From: Flagellimonas meishanensis
GTDB lineage: Bacteria > Bacteroidota > Bacteroidia > Flavobacteriales > Flavobacteriaceae
Direction of reading: 5' to 3'
DNA: 64,000 nucleotides
Assembly (NCBI RefSeq): GCF_019880545.1
Contig: NZ_JAINVW010000003.1
Span: 1,054,001 to 1,118,000 of the forward strand
Part shown: positions 35,331 through 45,048 of the stretch, piece by piece
Layout: each line of letters starts with the position of its first letter
How positions within the stretch are numbered: the stretch's first letter is position 1
Translations under genes and position numbers: made by a program
Notes under the pieces: model-generated
What the model was told of the DNA's origin: nothing
What the model saw: the letters and a program-made list of their open reading frames with translations, nothing else
Databases searched by the model: none

Positions 35331-35338
35331 TAATTTTG
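35331..35338 (+). promoter_or_regulatory. Putative -7 element (TAATTTTG) for secA
   Basis: An exact -7 match directly follows the DUF2795 terminator and lies 73 bp before the secA ATG. A TTTG at 35312-35315, inside the terminator stem, is 15 bp upstream. Confidence 0.45.
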
Positions 35339-35411
35339 ACACCCTGGCAAAAGTTTCAACCATCACTCCAGACAATGGAACAGCTTTTGCAAATCAAAAG
35401 AAAAACAATTC

Positions 35412-38400
35412 ATGAGCTTTATTAATTCCGTACTAAAGGTATTTGTAGGAGATAAATCGAAGAAAGACGTAAGGGCCCTGGAACCTTTGGTGAAAGAAAT
35501 AAAATCCTTTGAGCAACAACTGGAGGGATTGACCCATGACGAGCTGCGTCAAAAAACCGTGGCATTCAAAGCAAAAATAGAGGCCGATTGTAAGGAAATC
35601 AATGACAAAATTGCCTCCTTGCACGATGAGGTCCAAAATTCCAACGACATAGACCGCAATGAAGAAATCTATGCCGAAATAGACAGTTTGGGCGAGGAAG
35701 CCTATAAAATTTCCGAAAAAACGCTCAACGATCTGCTTCCTGAGGCCTTTGCGGTCATCAAGGAAACTGCCAAACGCTTCGCGGCCAACGAGACCTTGAC
35801 GGTTACGGCCACAGAATTTGACCGTTTGCTTTCCGGAAGCAAGGACTACGTTTCTTTGGAAGGAGACAATGCCATCTGGAAAAATTCTTGGGACGCAGCG
35901 GGCAAAGAGGTCACCTGGGACATGGTGCATTACGACGTGCAGCTTATCGGTGGTATTGCACTGCACCAAGGCAAAATTGCCGAAATGCAGACCGGGGAAG
36001 GTAAAACCTTGGTGGCAACACTCCCACTCTATCTGAACGCCTTGGCGGGCAAAGGAGCCCACTTGGTAACCGTCAACGATTATCTTGCTAAACGTGACAG
36101 CGCTTGGATGGCGCCCATTTTTGAGTTCCATGGGCTCTCCGTGGACTGTATAGACAAGCATCGTCCCAACTCCGATGGCCGACGCGATGCATACAATGCC
36201 GATATTACCTACGGTACCAATAACGAATTTGGGTTTGATTACCTGCGCGATAATATGGCACACACCCCAGGGGATTTGGTCCAACGCCCACATCACTATG
36301 CCATTGTGGATGAGGTGGATTCGGTATTGATCGATGACGCACGTACTCCATTGATCATATCTGGCCCCGTGCCCGAAGGCGACCGTCACGAATTCAATGA
36401 ATTAAAACCAAAAGTTTCCGACATCGTCCAAAAACAGCGTCAATATTTGACCGGGGTCCTGGCCGAGGCCAAAAAGCTCATTAAAGAAGGTGATACCAAG
36501 GAAGGTGGTTTTTTACTGCTACGCGTGCATAGAGGGCTACCAAAAAACAAGGCACTCATCAAATTTTTGAGTGAAGAGGGCGTCAAGCAGCTCTTGCAGA
36601 AGACGGAGAACTTCTACATGCAGGACAACAATCGCGAGATGCCGAAGGTAGATGCCGAACTGCTCTTTGTGATCGATGAAAAAAACAACCAAATAGAACT
36701 TACCGATAAGGGGGTCGATTATATTTCTGGCGACCAGGATAAGGATTTCTTTGTGATGCCCGATATCGGAAGTGAAATTGCCAAGATAGAAGAACAAAAT
36801 CTTGAAATAGAAAAAGAGGCAGAGCTCAAAGAAGACCTTTTTAAGGATTTTGCCATAAAAAGTGAACGTATCCACACCATGACCCAATTGCTCAAGGCTT
36901 ACACGCTGTTTGAAAAGGATGTGGAATACGTAGTCATGGAAAACAAAGTAATGATCGTCGATGAGCAAACAGGGCGTATTATGGACGGGCGTCGATATTC
37001 CGATGGGCTCCACCAAGCCATTGAGGCAAAGGAAAATGTGAAGATCGAGGCCATGACCCAGACCTTCGCCACCATTACCCTGCAGAATTATTTCAGGATG
37101 TACAACAAACTGGCCGGGATGACAGGTACAGCGGTAACCGAAGCCGGGGAGTTTTGGGAAATCTACAAACTGGACGTTATGGAAATCCCAACAAACCGAC
37201 CCATTGCCCGTGACGACCGAAACGATTTGATCTACAAGACCAAACGGGAAAAGTACAACGCCATCATTGAAGAAGTGACCGAATTGTCCAACGCAGGAAG
37301 ACCTGTTTTGATTGGTACCACCTCGGTAGAAATTTCGGAATTGCTATCCAAATTATTGAGCGTTCGTAAAATTCCGCATAACGTATTGAACGCCAAACTC
37401 CATAAAAAAGAGGCCGATATTGTTGCAGAGGCAGGTAAATCCGGGATTGTGACCATTGCAACGAACATGGCAGGTCGTGGAACGGACATTAAGCTATCCG
37501 ATGAGGTTAAAACGGCTGGTGGACTTGCCATTGTGGGCACCGAACGCCATGATTCCCGAAGGGTGGACCGACAGTTGAGAGGACGTTCTGGACGTCAAGG
37601 AGACCCAGGAAGCTCTCAGTTCTATGTTTCGTTGGAAGACAATCTTATGCGTTTGTTCGGTTCGGACCGCGTGGCCAAGATGATGGACCGCATGGGCCTT
37701 GAAGAAGGCGAAGTGATCCAGCACTCCATGATGACCAAATCCATTGAACGTGCCCAGAAAAAAGTGGAGGAGAACAACTTCGGTATCCGTAAGCGCCTGC
37801 TCGAGTATGACGATGTCATGAACGCACAGCGCGAAGTGGTATACAAGCGGAGAAGGCACGCTTTGCAGGGAGAACGCTTAAAGGTGGATATCGCCAACAT
37901 GATCTATGACACCTGTGAGGTAATCGCAGAGACCAACAAGATGGCCGAGGATTACAAAAACTTTGAGTTTGAGCTCATCAAATATTTCTCCATCACCTCC
38001 CCAATCGATGAGGAGGATTTCAAAAGGCTGAGCTTCCAGGAAATTGCCAACAAGGTGTACAAGGCCGCTTACGACTTTTATCGACAGAAAATGGAACGCA
38101 GTGCCACCATTGCATTCCAGGTCATCAAAAAGGTGTATGAAGACCAATCGAACAAGTTTGAGCGTATCGTTGTGCCCTTTACCGATGGCATAAAAACCCT
38201 GAACGTGGTCACCAATCTGGAAAAGGCTTACAAAAGCGACGGAAAACAGTTGATCACTGATTTTGAGAAAAACATTTCCCTGGCTATCATCGATGATTCA
38301 TGGAAAACACACTTGCGCAAGATGGACGAGCTGAAGCAATCCGTGCAATTGGCCGTTCATGAGCAAAAAGACCCCTTGTTGATCTACAAGTTCGAAGCCT

Positions 38401-38774
38401 TTGAACTTTTCAAGGAAATGATAGACAAAGTGAACAAGGAAGTGATATCGTTCTTGTTCAAAGGGGAACTTCCTTCTGAAAACACCGCTCAAATACAAGA
38501 GGCCAGAACGGTGCGAAGGCCCAAGGAGGACCTTAGAACATCCAAGGAAGAAATACCGAACAGCGACGAACTGGCCGCACAAAATCGGGCAGTGGGACAA
38601 ACCCAGGGCAGAAGACCACAGATAACGGAGACGATAACCCGTGAGAAGCCAAAAATTGGACGAAACGAAAGGGTCACCATAAAGAACATCATGTCCGGGG
38701 AAAGCAAGACCGTAAAATACAAACAGGCCGAGCCCCTCATTGAAAAGGGAGAATGGGTGTTGATGGATGAATGA
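35412..38774 (+). CDS. secA: Preprotein translocase ATPase SecA
   Basis: Motor of Sec export, 1120 aa, longer than E. coli SecA (901 aa). Walker A is [19 protein letters not shown] (about residue 196). [15 protein letters not shown] marks NBD1, [15 protein letters not shown] marks NBD2 motif VI, and SAT-like [12 protein letters not shown] is present. The extra length lies in the first third and in the preprotein cross-linking region (about 340-500, acidic and helical). The C-terminus ends [14 protein letters not shown] without the Cys-rich zinc motif that binds SecB in Proteobacteria. A strong terminator follows. Confidence 0.98.
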   Translation: MSFINSVLKVFVGDKSKKDVRALEPLVKEIKSFEQQLEGLTHDELRQKTVAFKAKIEADCKEINDKIASLHDEVQNSNDIDRNEEIYAEIDSLGEEAYKISEKTLNDLLPEAFAVIKETAKRFAANETLTVTATEFDRLLSGSKDYVSLEGDNAIWKNSWDAAGKEVTWDMVHYDVQLIGGIALHQGKIAEMQTGEGKTLVATLPLYLNALAGKGAHLVTVNDYLAKRDSAWMAPIFEFHGLSVDCIDKHRPNSDGRRDAYNADITYGTNNEFGFDYLRDNMAHTPGDLVQRPHHYAIVDEVDSVLIDDARTPLIISGPVPEGDRHEFNELKPKVSDIVQKQRQYLTGVLAEAKKLIKEGDTKEGGFLLLRVHRGLPKNKALIKFLSEEGVKQLLQKTENFYMQDNNREMPKVDAELLFVIDEKNNQIELTDKGVDYISGDQDKDFFVMPDIGSEIAKIEEQNLEIEKEAELKEDLFKDFAIKSERIHTMTQLLKAYTLFEKDVEYVVMENKVMIVDEQTGRIMDGRRYSDGLHQAIEAKENVKIEAMTQTFATITLQNYFRMYNKLAGMTGTAVTEAGEFWEIYKLDVMEIPTNRPIARDDRNDLIYKTKREKYNAIIEEVTELSNAGRPVLIGTTSVEISELLSKLLSVRKIPHNVLNAKLHKKEADIVAEAGKSGIVTIATNMAGRGTDIKLSDEVKTAGGLAIVGTERHDSRRVDRQLRGRSGRQGDPGSSQFYVSLEDNLMRLFGSDRVAKMMDRMGLEEGEVIQHSMMTKSIERAQKKVEENNFGIRKRLLEYDDVMNAQREVVYKRRRHALQGERLKVDIANMIYDTCEVIAETNKMAEDYKNFEFELIKYFSITSPIDEEDFKRLSFQEIANKVYKAAYDFYRQKMERSATIAFQVIKKVYEDQSNKFERIVVPFTDGIKTLNVVTNLEKAYKSDGKQLITDFEKNISLAIIDDSWKTHLRKMDELKQSVQLAVHEQKDPLLIYKFEAFELFKEMIDKVNKEVISFLFKGELPSENTAQIQEARTVRRPKEDLRTSKEEIPNSDELAAQNRAVGQTQGRRPQITETITREKPKIGRNERVTIKNIMSGESKTVKYKQAEPLIEKGEWVLMDE

Positions 38775-38798
38775 CCCATAAGAGGACTAAACCTTACA

Positions 38799-38826
38799 GC
38801 GACAGCTTTTATAGCTGTCGCTTTTG
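38799..38826 (+). terminator. Rho-independent terminator after secA
   Basis: A perfect 8-bp GC-rich stem (GCGACAGC with GCTGTCGC) and a 7-nt loop is followed by TTTT. It begins 24 bp after the secA stop. Confidence 0.85.
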
Positions 38827-38937
38827 ATTATATCAAAAACAAAGTTTAGATTTACGGCAGAAACACCCCATAAATAGCTACTTTACTACTCTATTTTCAA
38901 CCTTTTTTGTAGTATAAGAACAATATCAGCGCAGCAA

Positions 38938-40155
38938 ATGAAGATTCCTATCAAGGACAGATATCGTTTACAAGACAAGGTAGATTTGATACTTAAGGTC
39001 AATTATAATTCTTCATTTTTTGCGATTCTATTTGGTATCGCATGCTACTCATTTCTCAATATAAAGGAAGTGATACCCTTTGTATTTATTGGGTTTGCCT
39101 TGTTGAACCTGCTCAACACCATATTGTATAAGTCTCACAAAAAACTATTGGTCACCTACAATATCACCTCTATTCTGGCCATGACGGGTGCCATTTTGGT
39201 GGTCCTGTTCAGCGGAGGAATACAAAGCCCTTTTGTTTTTGTTCTGGCCATAGTGGTTTTTGCAGGCTACGTGACCACCCAGGTGTATGGCCAGTTTTAT
39301 CTCATCATCAATTTGGCGGTATTGGCCATCTTGTTTTTGTATGAACTGGGAGATTTTAGGATTTCCCAAAACATGGTCCCCGAAGAATCGAAAAACTGGT
39401 TTGCCTTTTTGAGTGCCATTTTTGCCATTTACCTCTTGGGCGGTGTTTTTGGAAGAAATCTATTGGCGGCGCACCATAAGCTGTACAAGTCCAGGAATGA
39501 GATCCAAGAGCGGATTCAGGAAAAAGAAACCCTGCTGAAAGAAGTACACCACAGGGTAAAGAACAACCTGCAGACCGTATCAAGCTTGCTGAGCATGCAA
39601 TCGAGGACCATAGATGATGAAAAAATGAGCAGTATCATAAAAAGTAGCCAAAACAGGGTTGTTTCCATGGCCATGGTGCATGAGATGCTCTACAAACGTG
39701 ATGATTATCTGTCCAAAATAGAGCTCAAACCCTATGTGAAGGAATTGTGCGACTACTTGGTCCGCTCCGTAAAAGGCAATACCCACCAAGTAAAGGTGAA
39801 ATTGGATATCCCCGATAACAAACTGAGTATCGACACCGTTATCCCCTTGGGTCTAATCATCAATGAAACCATCACAAATGCCCTAAAATATGGCATTAAG
39901 GATGACAGTGAGGGTGAAATAGAGATTTCTTTGCGCAAACTTTTGGACAACCGGTACGAAATGTACCTTGGTGATAATGGTGTGGGCTATCCGGAGGATG
40001 TAACCTCTGGCAATTCAAAATCCCTGGGACTAAAACTAATCTATAACCTGGCCAGGCAACTTCGGGGTTCCATAACGCGTGACTACAAACGAAAAGGCAC
40101 CTATTATAGAATGGTGTTCGAGGAAGTAATCGAAGTATTCAATTCGGTTGATTAA
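38938..40155 (+). CDS. Membrane sensor histidine kinase (HisKA_2 family)
   Basis: A 405-aa kinase. Six hydrophobic helices occupy about residues 20-175 with no large periplasmic loop, so it probably senses membrane or intracellular cues. A short coiled linker leads to the phospho-acceptor motif KEVHHRVKNNLQTVSSLL (His 204/205). The ATPase domain has the N box IINETITNALKYG, the D-x-G-x-G motif DNGVGYPED and GLKLI. No response regulator gene is adjacent, so it is an orphan in this window. The upstream 110-bp gap has no exact promoter box. Confidence 0.92.
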   Translation: MKIPIKDRYRLQDKVDLILKVNYNSSFFAILFGIACYSFLNIKEVIPFVFIGFALLNLLNTILYKSHKKLLVTYNITSILAMTGAILVVLFSGGIQSPFVFVLAIVVFAGYVTTQVYGQFYLIINLAVLAILFLYELGDFRISQNMVPEESKNWFAFLSAIFAIYLLGGVFGRNLLAAHHKLYKSRNEIQERIQEKETLLKEVHHRVKNNLQTVSSLLSMQSRTIDDEKMSSIIKSSQNRVVSMAMVHEMLYKRDDYLSKIELKPYVKELCDYLVRSVKGNTHQVKVKLDIPDNKLSIDTVIPLGLIINETITNALKYGIKDDSEGEIEISLRKLLDNRYEMYLGDNGVGYPEDVTSGNSKSLGLKLIYNLARQLRGSITRDYKRKGTYYRMVFEEVIEVFNSVD

Positions 40156-40199
40156 ATCGTTTTCCTATCTTTAGAGGATTAACGATAATCTTCACCTAA

Positions 40200-42713
40200 A
40201 TGTTTAAAAAATTACTGCTCGGAGTGCTTTTTTTGGCCACTTCGCTTTCTGCCCAAGATTACTTCTTTAAAAAATTCCATCCCTTTGAAACCAGCGTCCC
40301 ATCCCCAGAAGCATTTTTGGGTTATGATATTGGGGAACATCACACGCGGCACGACCTGATCGTGGCCTATCTGACCAAACTTGCCGAGGTTTCGGACAGG
40401 GCTACCATCCAAGAATATGGAAAGACCCATGAAGGCCGAAAATTGGTCATGCTTACGGTGACCTCCCCGGAGAACCACGGTAAGCTTGACCAATTGAAAC
40501 AACAACACCTCCGGTTTGTTGACCCTTCCCAGAATCCTTCCAATTACGATGAGGTTCCCATCTTTATCAATTTGGCATATAATGTTCACGGCAATGAGCC
40601 GTCCAGTTCAGAGGCCGCATTGTTGACAGCGTACACTTTTGTGGCATCCAATAACCCAGAAATCCTGAGCTATTTGGACAAGGCCGTCATCTTTGTTGAC
40701 CCTACCATAAACCCCGACGGACGCGACCGCCATACCCAGTGGGCCAATATGTACCAAGGCAATCCGCTGGTGGCCGACCCGCAAGATGCCGAGCACAACG
40801 AATATTGGCCAAGGGGCAGGACCAACCATTATTGGTTCGACCTAAACCGGGACTGGCTCCTGGGCATCAATCCCGAAAGCCGTGGAAAATTGACTTGGTA
40901 CCATCAATGGTACCCCAACGTGGTCACAGACTTTCACGAAATGGGAAGCCAGAGTTCCTATTTTTTTGAGCCTATGAAGGATAATGGATCTCTGAACCCC
41001 ATCATGCCCAAGGAAAACTATATTGATTTGAACAACCTTTTCGGTGAATACTATTCAAAAGCCTTGGACAGCATCGGCTCGTTTTACTTCACCAAGGAAG
41101 TATTTGACGGCACCTATCCTGGTTATGGTTCCTCCTATCCCGATCTACAGGGTGGTCTTGGATTGCTCTTTGAACAGGCAAGCTCTCGGGGCCATAAGCA
41201 GACCACGGCATTTGGAGAGATTACTTTTCCCTTTTCCATAAGAAACCAATATACTTCCAGTATAACGACCGTAAAAGCCGCCGTGGAAAACAAGGCCCAG
41301 ATGCGGAAATACCAGCAAGATTTCTTCAAAAGTGCCCTTAGCAATGCCTCTAAAAGCAGGATAAGGGGATATTCATTTGGGGATGCGCACGACCCTAATA
41401 GGGTAAAGGCGTTTCTGGATAAACTGTTACTTCATAAAATTGATGTTTACAAGTCCGGTGACAAATTCGTGGTTCCGACACAACAACCGCAGTACAGAAT
41501 GGTGCAAACCATGTTCGAGACCTACGATACGTATCGCGACAGCGTATATTATGATGCTTCGGCTTGGTCAGTGGCAAACTTTTACAACATGAAGTATCAG
41601 CCCGTGACTACCTTGAATCTCGGTGAAAAAGTAACATCCCTGGACGATTTGGTAAAACCAAGCCCACTTCAAAAATCAAAGTATGCCTATATCATAGACT
41701 ATGATGACTACAATGCCATGGCAGTTTTGAACTTTCTCCAGACCAAAAAACTGGTGGTGTCGTCATCTTTTAAACCGTTTACCATCAAGACCGCTTCGGG
41801 TGACAAAGAATTCAACTATGGTGCGTTGGTCGTGCCTGTAAGTCTTCAAAAGAAAGATGCGGAAACCGTATTCTCACTGCTAAAAGAGGCCCAAGACCAG
41901 TTTCAGATATCCATGTATGCGGTCAATTCGGGATATAGCCAAAAGGGCATCGATTTGGGTAGCCGATATATGGAGCCGTTAACTGCACCTAAGGCCGCTA
42001 TGCTCATCGGACATGGGGTCCACTCCTACGAGGCCGGTGAAGTATGGCATCTGTTGGACACCCGGGTCCATATGCCTATCACAAAAATCCCTCTGCGAAA
42101 TTTCGACTGGGCAAACCTGGACAAATACAATACCTTGGTCATGGTTTCAGGCAGTTATGACTTCTCCGAAAAGGAATTTGACAAAATTAAGGACTGGGTA
42201 AGCAAGGGCAACACCCTAATCACCATTGGAACCGCCTCTAAATGGGCGGTGGACAAAAAACTGGTCAAGGAAAAGCTTACAAAAAAGGAAAAGGACTCCA
42301 CAGAACTTGTGGAACGCAAACCTTATGTGGATGCCCCAGAAAACCTGGGAAAGGAGAGCTTGGGAGGAGCTATCTTCAAAGTTGACCTTGACATTACCCA
42401 TCCCCTGGCTTTTGGGTATCGGGACACTGCAATTCCAGTATACAAAAACAATTCGGTATGGTTGGCCCCAAGTAAAAACGAGTATGCCACCGTGGCCAAA
42501 TATTCCTCCGACCCCCATATTGACGGTTTTATCACCAAGAAAAACATGGAAGAAAACCTTAAACCTTCGGCATCACTGGTGGTGAGCAAGGTGGGTTCAG
42601 GGAGGGTAATACTCTTTGCGGACAATCCCAATTTTAGGGGTTCCTGGTACGGAACCAACCGATTATTTTTGAACGCCCTCTTTTTGGGCAATAAAGTTGA
42701 AATTCCAGAATGA
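40200..42713 (+). CDS. Secreted M14 family zinc carboxypeptidase
   Basis: An 837-aa exported protein with a signal peptide ending near residue 19 (SLSAQ). The M14 domain carries the zinc pair HxxE in NVHGNEPSSSE (His130, Glu133), the DLNRDW substrate segment and a third ligand His246 in TDFHEMG. The C-terminal part (from about 400) is a mixed alpha/beta region of unknown role with a glutamine-amidotransferase-like feel (GHGVHSYEAGEVW). It probably digests peptides in the periplasm or outside. The last bases overlap the amidohydrolase gene (ATGATGA), so both are coupled. Confidence 0.92.
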   Translation: MFKKLLLGVLFLATSLSAQDYFFKKFHPFETSVPSPEAFLGYDIGEHHTRHDLIVAYLTKLAEVSDRATIQEYGKTHEGRKLVMLTVTSPENHGKLDQLKQQHLRFVDPSQNPSNYDEVPIFINLAYNVHGNEPSSSEAALLTAYTFVASNNPEILSYLDKAVIFVDPTINPDGRDRHTQWANMYQGNPLVADPQDAEHNEYWPRGRTNHYWFDLNRDWLLGINPESRGKLTWYHQWYPNVVTDFHEMGSQSSYFFEPMKDNGSLNPIMPKENYIDLNNLFGEYYSKALDSIGSFYFTKEVFDGTYPGYGSSYPDLQGGLGLLFEQASSRGHKQTTAFGEITFPFSIRNQYTSSITTVKAAVENKAQMRKYQQDFFKSALSNASKSRIRGYSFGDAHDPNRVKAFLDKLLLHKIDVYKSGDKFVVPTQQPQYRMVQTMFETYDTYRDSVYYDASAWSVANFYNMKYQPVTTLNLGEKVTSLDDLVKPSPLQKSKYAYIIDYDDYNAMAVLNFLQTKKLVVSSSFKPFTIKTASGDKEFNYGALVVPVSLQKKDAETVFSLLKEAQDQFQISMYAVNSGYSQKGIDLGSRYMEPLTAPKAAMLIGHGVHSYEAGEVWHLLDTRVHMPITKIPLRNFDWANLDKYNTLVMVSGSYDFSEKEFDKIKDWVSKGNTLITIGTASKWAVDKKLVKEKLTKKEKDSTELVERKPYVDAPENLGKESLGGAIFKVDLDITHPLAFGYRDTAIPVYKNNSVWLAPSKNEYATVAKYSSDPHIDGFITKKNMEENLKPSASLVVSKVGSGRVILFADNPNFRGSWYGTNRLFLNALFLGNKVEIPE

Positions 42714-44299
42714 TGATCACAATGAAAAAAGTATGCTCCGTATTGTTGTTCCTTCTTTTTTTCTTGGCCCAAGGCCAGGAAAAACTAGGCGAGGGACCCT
42801 TTCCACAGCTAATAATCCGAGGGGTAACCCTTATTGATGGGAACGGGGCTCCTCCTCGGGGACCCGTCGATATCGTTGTGGAGAACAATAAGATTGTCAA
42901 CATTCAAGTCGTGGGATATCCCGGTGTGAAGATTGATGAATCCACAAGACCCAAATTAAAGTCCGGTGGCAAAGAACTTGATTGTACCGGTATGTATCTA
43001 TTGCCGGGATTTGTGGATATGCACACCCACATTGGGGGTGAAGCACAGGGTGCCCCACCTGATTACGTCTTCAAACTATGGATGGGTCATGGCGTCACCA
43101 CTGTAAGGGAAGTCGGAGGAAGAGGGGTGGATTGGTCTTTGGACCTTAAAAAGAAAAGTCAGAAAAACGAAATTATTGCCCCCCGAATATTTACCCATAC
43201 CATCTTTGGACAAAAGACCTCGGATTTCAACCCATTGAACGATGCCCCAATTAGCACCCCTGAACAGGCTAGAAAATGGGTGCGAGCCAATGCGGAGCGC
43301 GGCGCTGATGGCATCAAGTTTTTTGGAGCATCCCCAGAAATAATGGCGGCTGCCTTGGACGAGAACAAAAAACTGGGGCTTCGCTCAGCCTGTCATCATG
43401 CACAACTGGATGTTGCCCGTTGGAATGTTTTGCACTCGGCTAGGGCCGGACTGACCAGTATGGAACATTGGTACGGACTTCCCGAAGCGCTTTTTGAGGA
43501 CAGGACCGTTCAGGACTATCCGCTGGATTACAACTATCAAAATGAACAGCATCGATTTGAGGAAGCCGGGAAATTGTGGAAACAGGCAGCCAAACCTTAT
43601 TCCGAACATTGGAACAACGTCATGAATGAACTTATTGGCTTGAATTTCACTTTAGACCCGACATTGAACATTTATGAGGCCAGTCGTGACCTGCACAGGG
43701 CCAGAAGAGCGGAATGGCATGAGGACTATACCTTGCCATCCCTTTGGGATTTTTATCAGCCCAGTAAAATATCGCATGGTTCCTATTGGCACGATTGGGG
43801 CACGGAACAGGAAGTGGCCTGGAGAGAAAACTACAAACTTTGGATGACGTTTGTGAACGAATACAAAAACCGGGGTGGGCGGGTCACCACAGGGTCCGAT
43901 TCGGGATTTATTTTTCAACTCTATGGTTTTGCCTACATCCGGGAAATGGAACTGCTTCGCGAAGCGGGCTTCCATCCTTTGGAAGTAATCCGCTCAGCCA
44001 CCTTGAACGGGGCCGAAGCGTTGGGCATGGCGGATAAAATTGGGACCGTTTCGGTCGGGAAATTGGCCGATTTCGTGATTGTTTCCGAAAATCCCCTGAA
44101 AAACTTAAAGGTACTCTATGGAACGGGGGCCATCAAACTGACCGAAAACAATGAGGTGGTGCGTGTGGGCGGTGTCTCCTATACCATCAAAGATGGCATC
44201 ATTTACGACGCGAAAGCACTTTTAGAGGACGTAAAGAAGACCGTACAACAAGAAAAACTGAAATTGAGCTACAAGATAAAGCAACCAGGGTTAAAATAG
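42710..44299 (+). CDS. Secreted amidohydrolase family protein
   Basis: A metal-dependent hydrolase of 529 aa with a signal peptide (LLFLLFFLAQGQ). The first metal motif is FVDMHTHIGG (about residue 104), later SACHHAQLD supplies His ligands, and TGSDSGF provides the Asp; the TVSVGKLADFVIVSENPL end is typical of the superfamily. Relatives include imidazolonepropionase-like and prolidase-type enzymes. Secretion plus coupling to an M14 peptidase suggests action on short peptides. The start is either ATG 42710 (overlapping) or ATG 42722, which gives the more usual MKKV signal peptide. Confidence 0.9.
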   Translation: MMITMKKVCSVLLFLLFFLAQGQEKLGEGPFPQLIIRGVTLIDGNGAPPRGPVDIVVENNKIVNIQVVGYPGVKIDESTRPKLKSGGKELDCTGMYLLPGFVDMHTHIGGEAQGAPPDYVFKLWMGHGVTTVREVGGRGVDWSLDLKKKSQKNEIIAPRIFTHTIFGQKTSDFNPLNDAPISTPEQARKWVRANAERGADGIKFFGASPEIMAAALDENKKLGLRSACHHAQLDVARWNVLHSARAGLTSMEHWYGLPEALFEDRTVQDYPLDYNYQNEQHRFEEAGKLWKQAAKPYSEHWNNVMNELIGLNFTLDPTLNIYEASRDLHRARRAEWHEDYTLPSLWDFYQPSKISHGSYWHDWGTEQEVAWRENYKLWMTFVNEYKNRGGRVTTGSDSGFIFQLYGFAYIREMELLREAGFHPLEVIRSATLNGAEALGMADKIGTVSVGKLADFVIVSENPLKNLKVLYGTGAIKLTENNEVVRVGGVSYTIKDGIIYDAKALLEDVKKTVQQEKLKLSYKIKQPGLK

Positions 44300-44333
44300 T
44301 TTCCATAGTATGAGATTGGGGTTAGTAATGGGT

Positions 44334-44435
44334 TTAGTCCGAATTTCTTCTTTTTCGAAGCGAAAAGGCCAGGGTAGAAATCACAAAGGCCAGGCTAAAA
44401 AATAGGGCTAGCGGAATCAATATTCCCAATATCAT
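44334..44435 (-). CDS. Very small membrane protein
   Basis: A 33-aa open frame starting with ATG at 44435, two bases after the stop of the upstream secreted-protein gene. About 24 of the residues form one hydrophobic helix (IPLALFFSLAFVISTLAF) followed by a short basic tail (LRKRRNSD). The tight spacing and membrane topology support a real coding region, but it is short and has no recognised family, so the call is tentative. Confidence 0.45.
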   Translation of the reverse strand: MILGILIPLALFFSLAFVISTLAFSLRKRRNSD

Positions 44436-44437
44436 GA

Positions 44438-44674
44438 TTAAGCCAATTTGGAACTGTTGTTCTTGGTTCTAAAAGTAAGTTCCTTTTTGATTCTGGAATT
44501 CTTGAACTTGTACAACCTGGCCACTTCAGCTCCGTTCTTTTCAACGGTCTTGATTTCAATACTCAATTCAACACCAGCGGTTGTGGTGTCCACTTTGATC
44601 TCTTTGGTATCATTCTGGGCCATGGCCGCAGTTCCGAAGAAGATGATCGCGATGAAGGTGAATATTGTTTTCAT
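44438..44674 (-). CDS. Small secreted protein of unknown function
   Basis: A 78-aa protein with a signal peptide ending at about residue 19 (GTAAMAQ). The mature part is short, Thr/Lys-rich and beta-like (VDTTTAGVELSIEIKTVEKN). It resembles many short exported proteins of Flavobacteriia that lack function. The ATG at 44674 gives a clean signal peptide; a longer frame upstream has none. It forms a possible two-gene unit with the 33-aa membrane protein. Confidence 0.7.
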   Translation of the reverse strand: MKTIFTFIAIIFFGTAAMAQNDTKEIKVDTTTAGVELSIEIKTVEKNGAEVARLYKFKNSRIKKELTFRTKNNSSKLA

Positions 44675-45048
44675 GATTTGGGTTTTAATTACATTGTAAA
44701 TGTACCCCCGCCCTCTTCCTGCCCTAGATTTATGTCGCCCAATGTCCATTTTTTTTCGGTGTAGAAACTTTTTTAAGGCAAAGTGCACGCTATCGTCGAT
44801 GAACGTTTTCCGCTGGAAAAACCATAGGCCGATTCGATGTGCATTTCATCGATGCGCCAAGGCCAGCGAACGGTTCAGCAAAGTGGGAATTAATGTAGTT
44901 TTGTAAGAATTAGCTCACAGATTTGTTTCGATATTTTCCCTTTTTGATGATATTTATCCACTGGATGGAAGGTGCAACACTTAACACTTTTTAACCTTTG
45001 TTGCTGTAATTGTTGCTATCTTATACCTACTTAGTAAAAAAACATCCA
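44675..45048. other. 374-bp divergent intergenic region without a gene
   Basis: No coding frame with recognisable features is seen. It contains a palindrome TTACA-T-TGTAA at 44689-44699 next to a near -7 box (TACATTTA, minus strand, 44704-44697), an exact plus-strand TAGTTTTG at 44896-44903, and a TAACCTTTG variant shortly before msrA. The centre (about 44760-44880) is less AT-rich and shows no clear hairpin by eye. Confidence 0.5.

Noticed and set aside
35433-36389. 318-codon minus-strand open frame
   Set aside because: Antisense to the N-terminal third of secA; its length is a codon-bias effect.
44700-44906. 68-codon plus-strand open frame in the divergent gap
   Set aside because: No promoter or start context, Cys/Arg-rich random composition and no membrane or signal segment.
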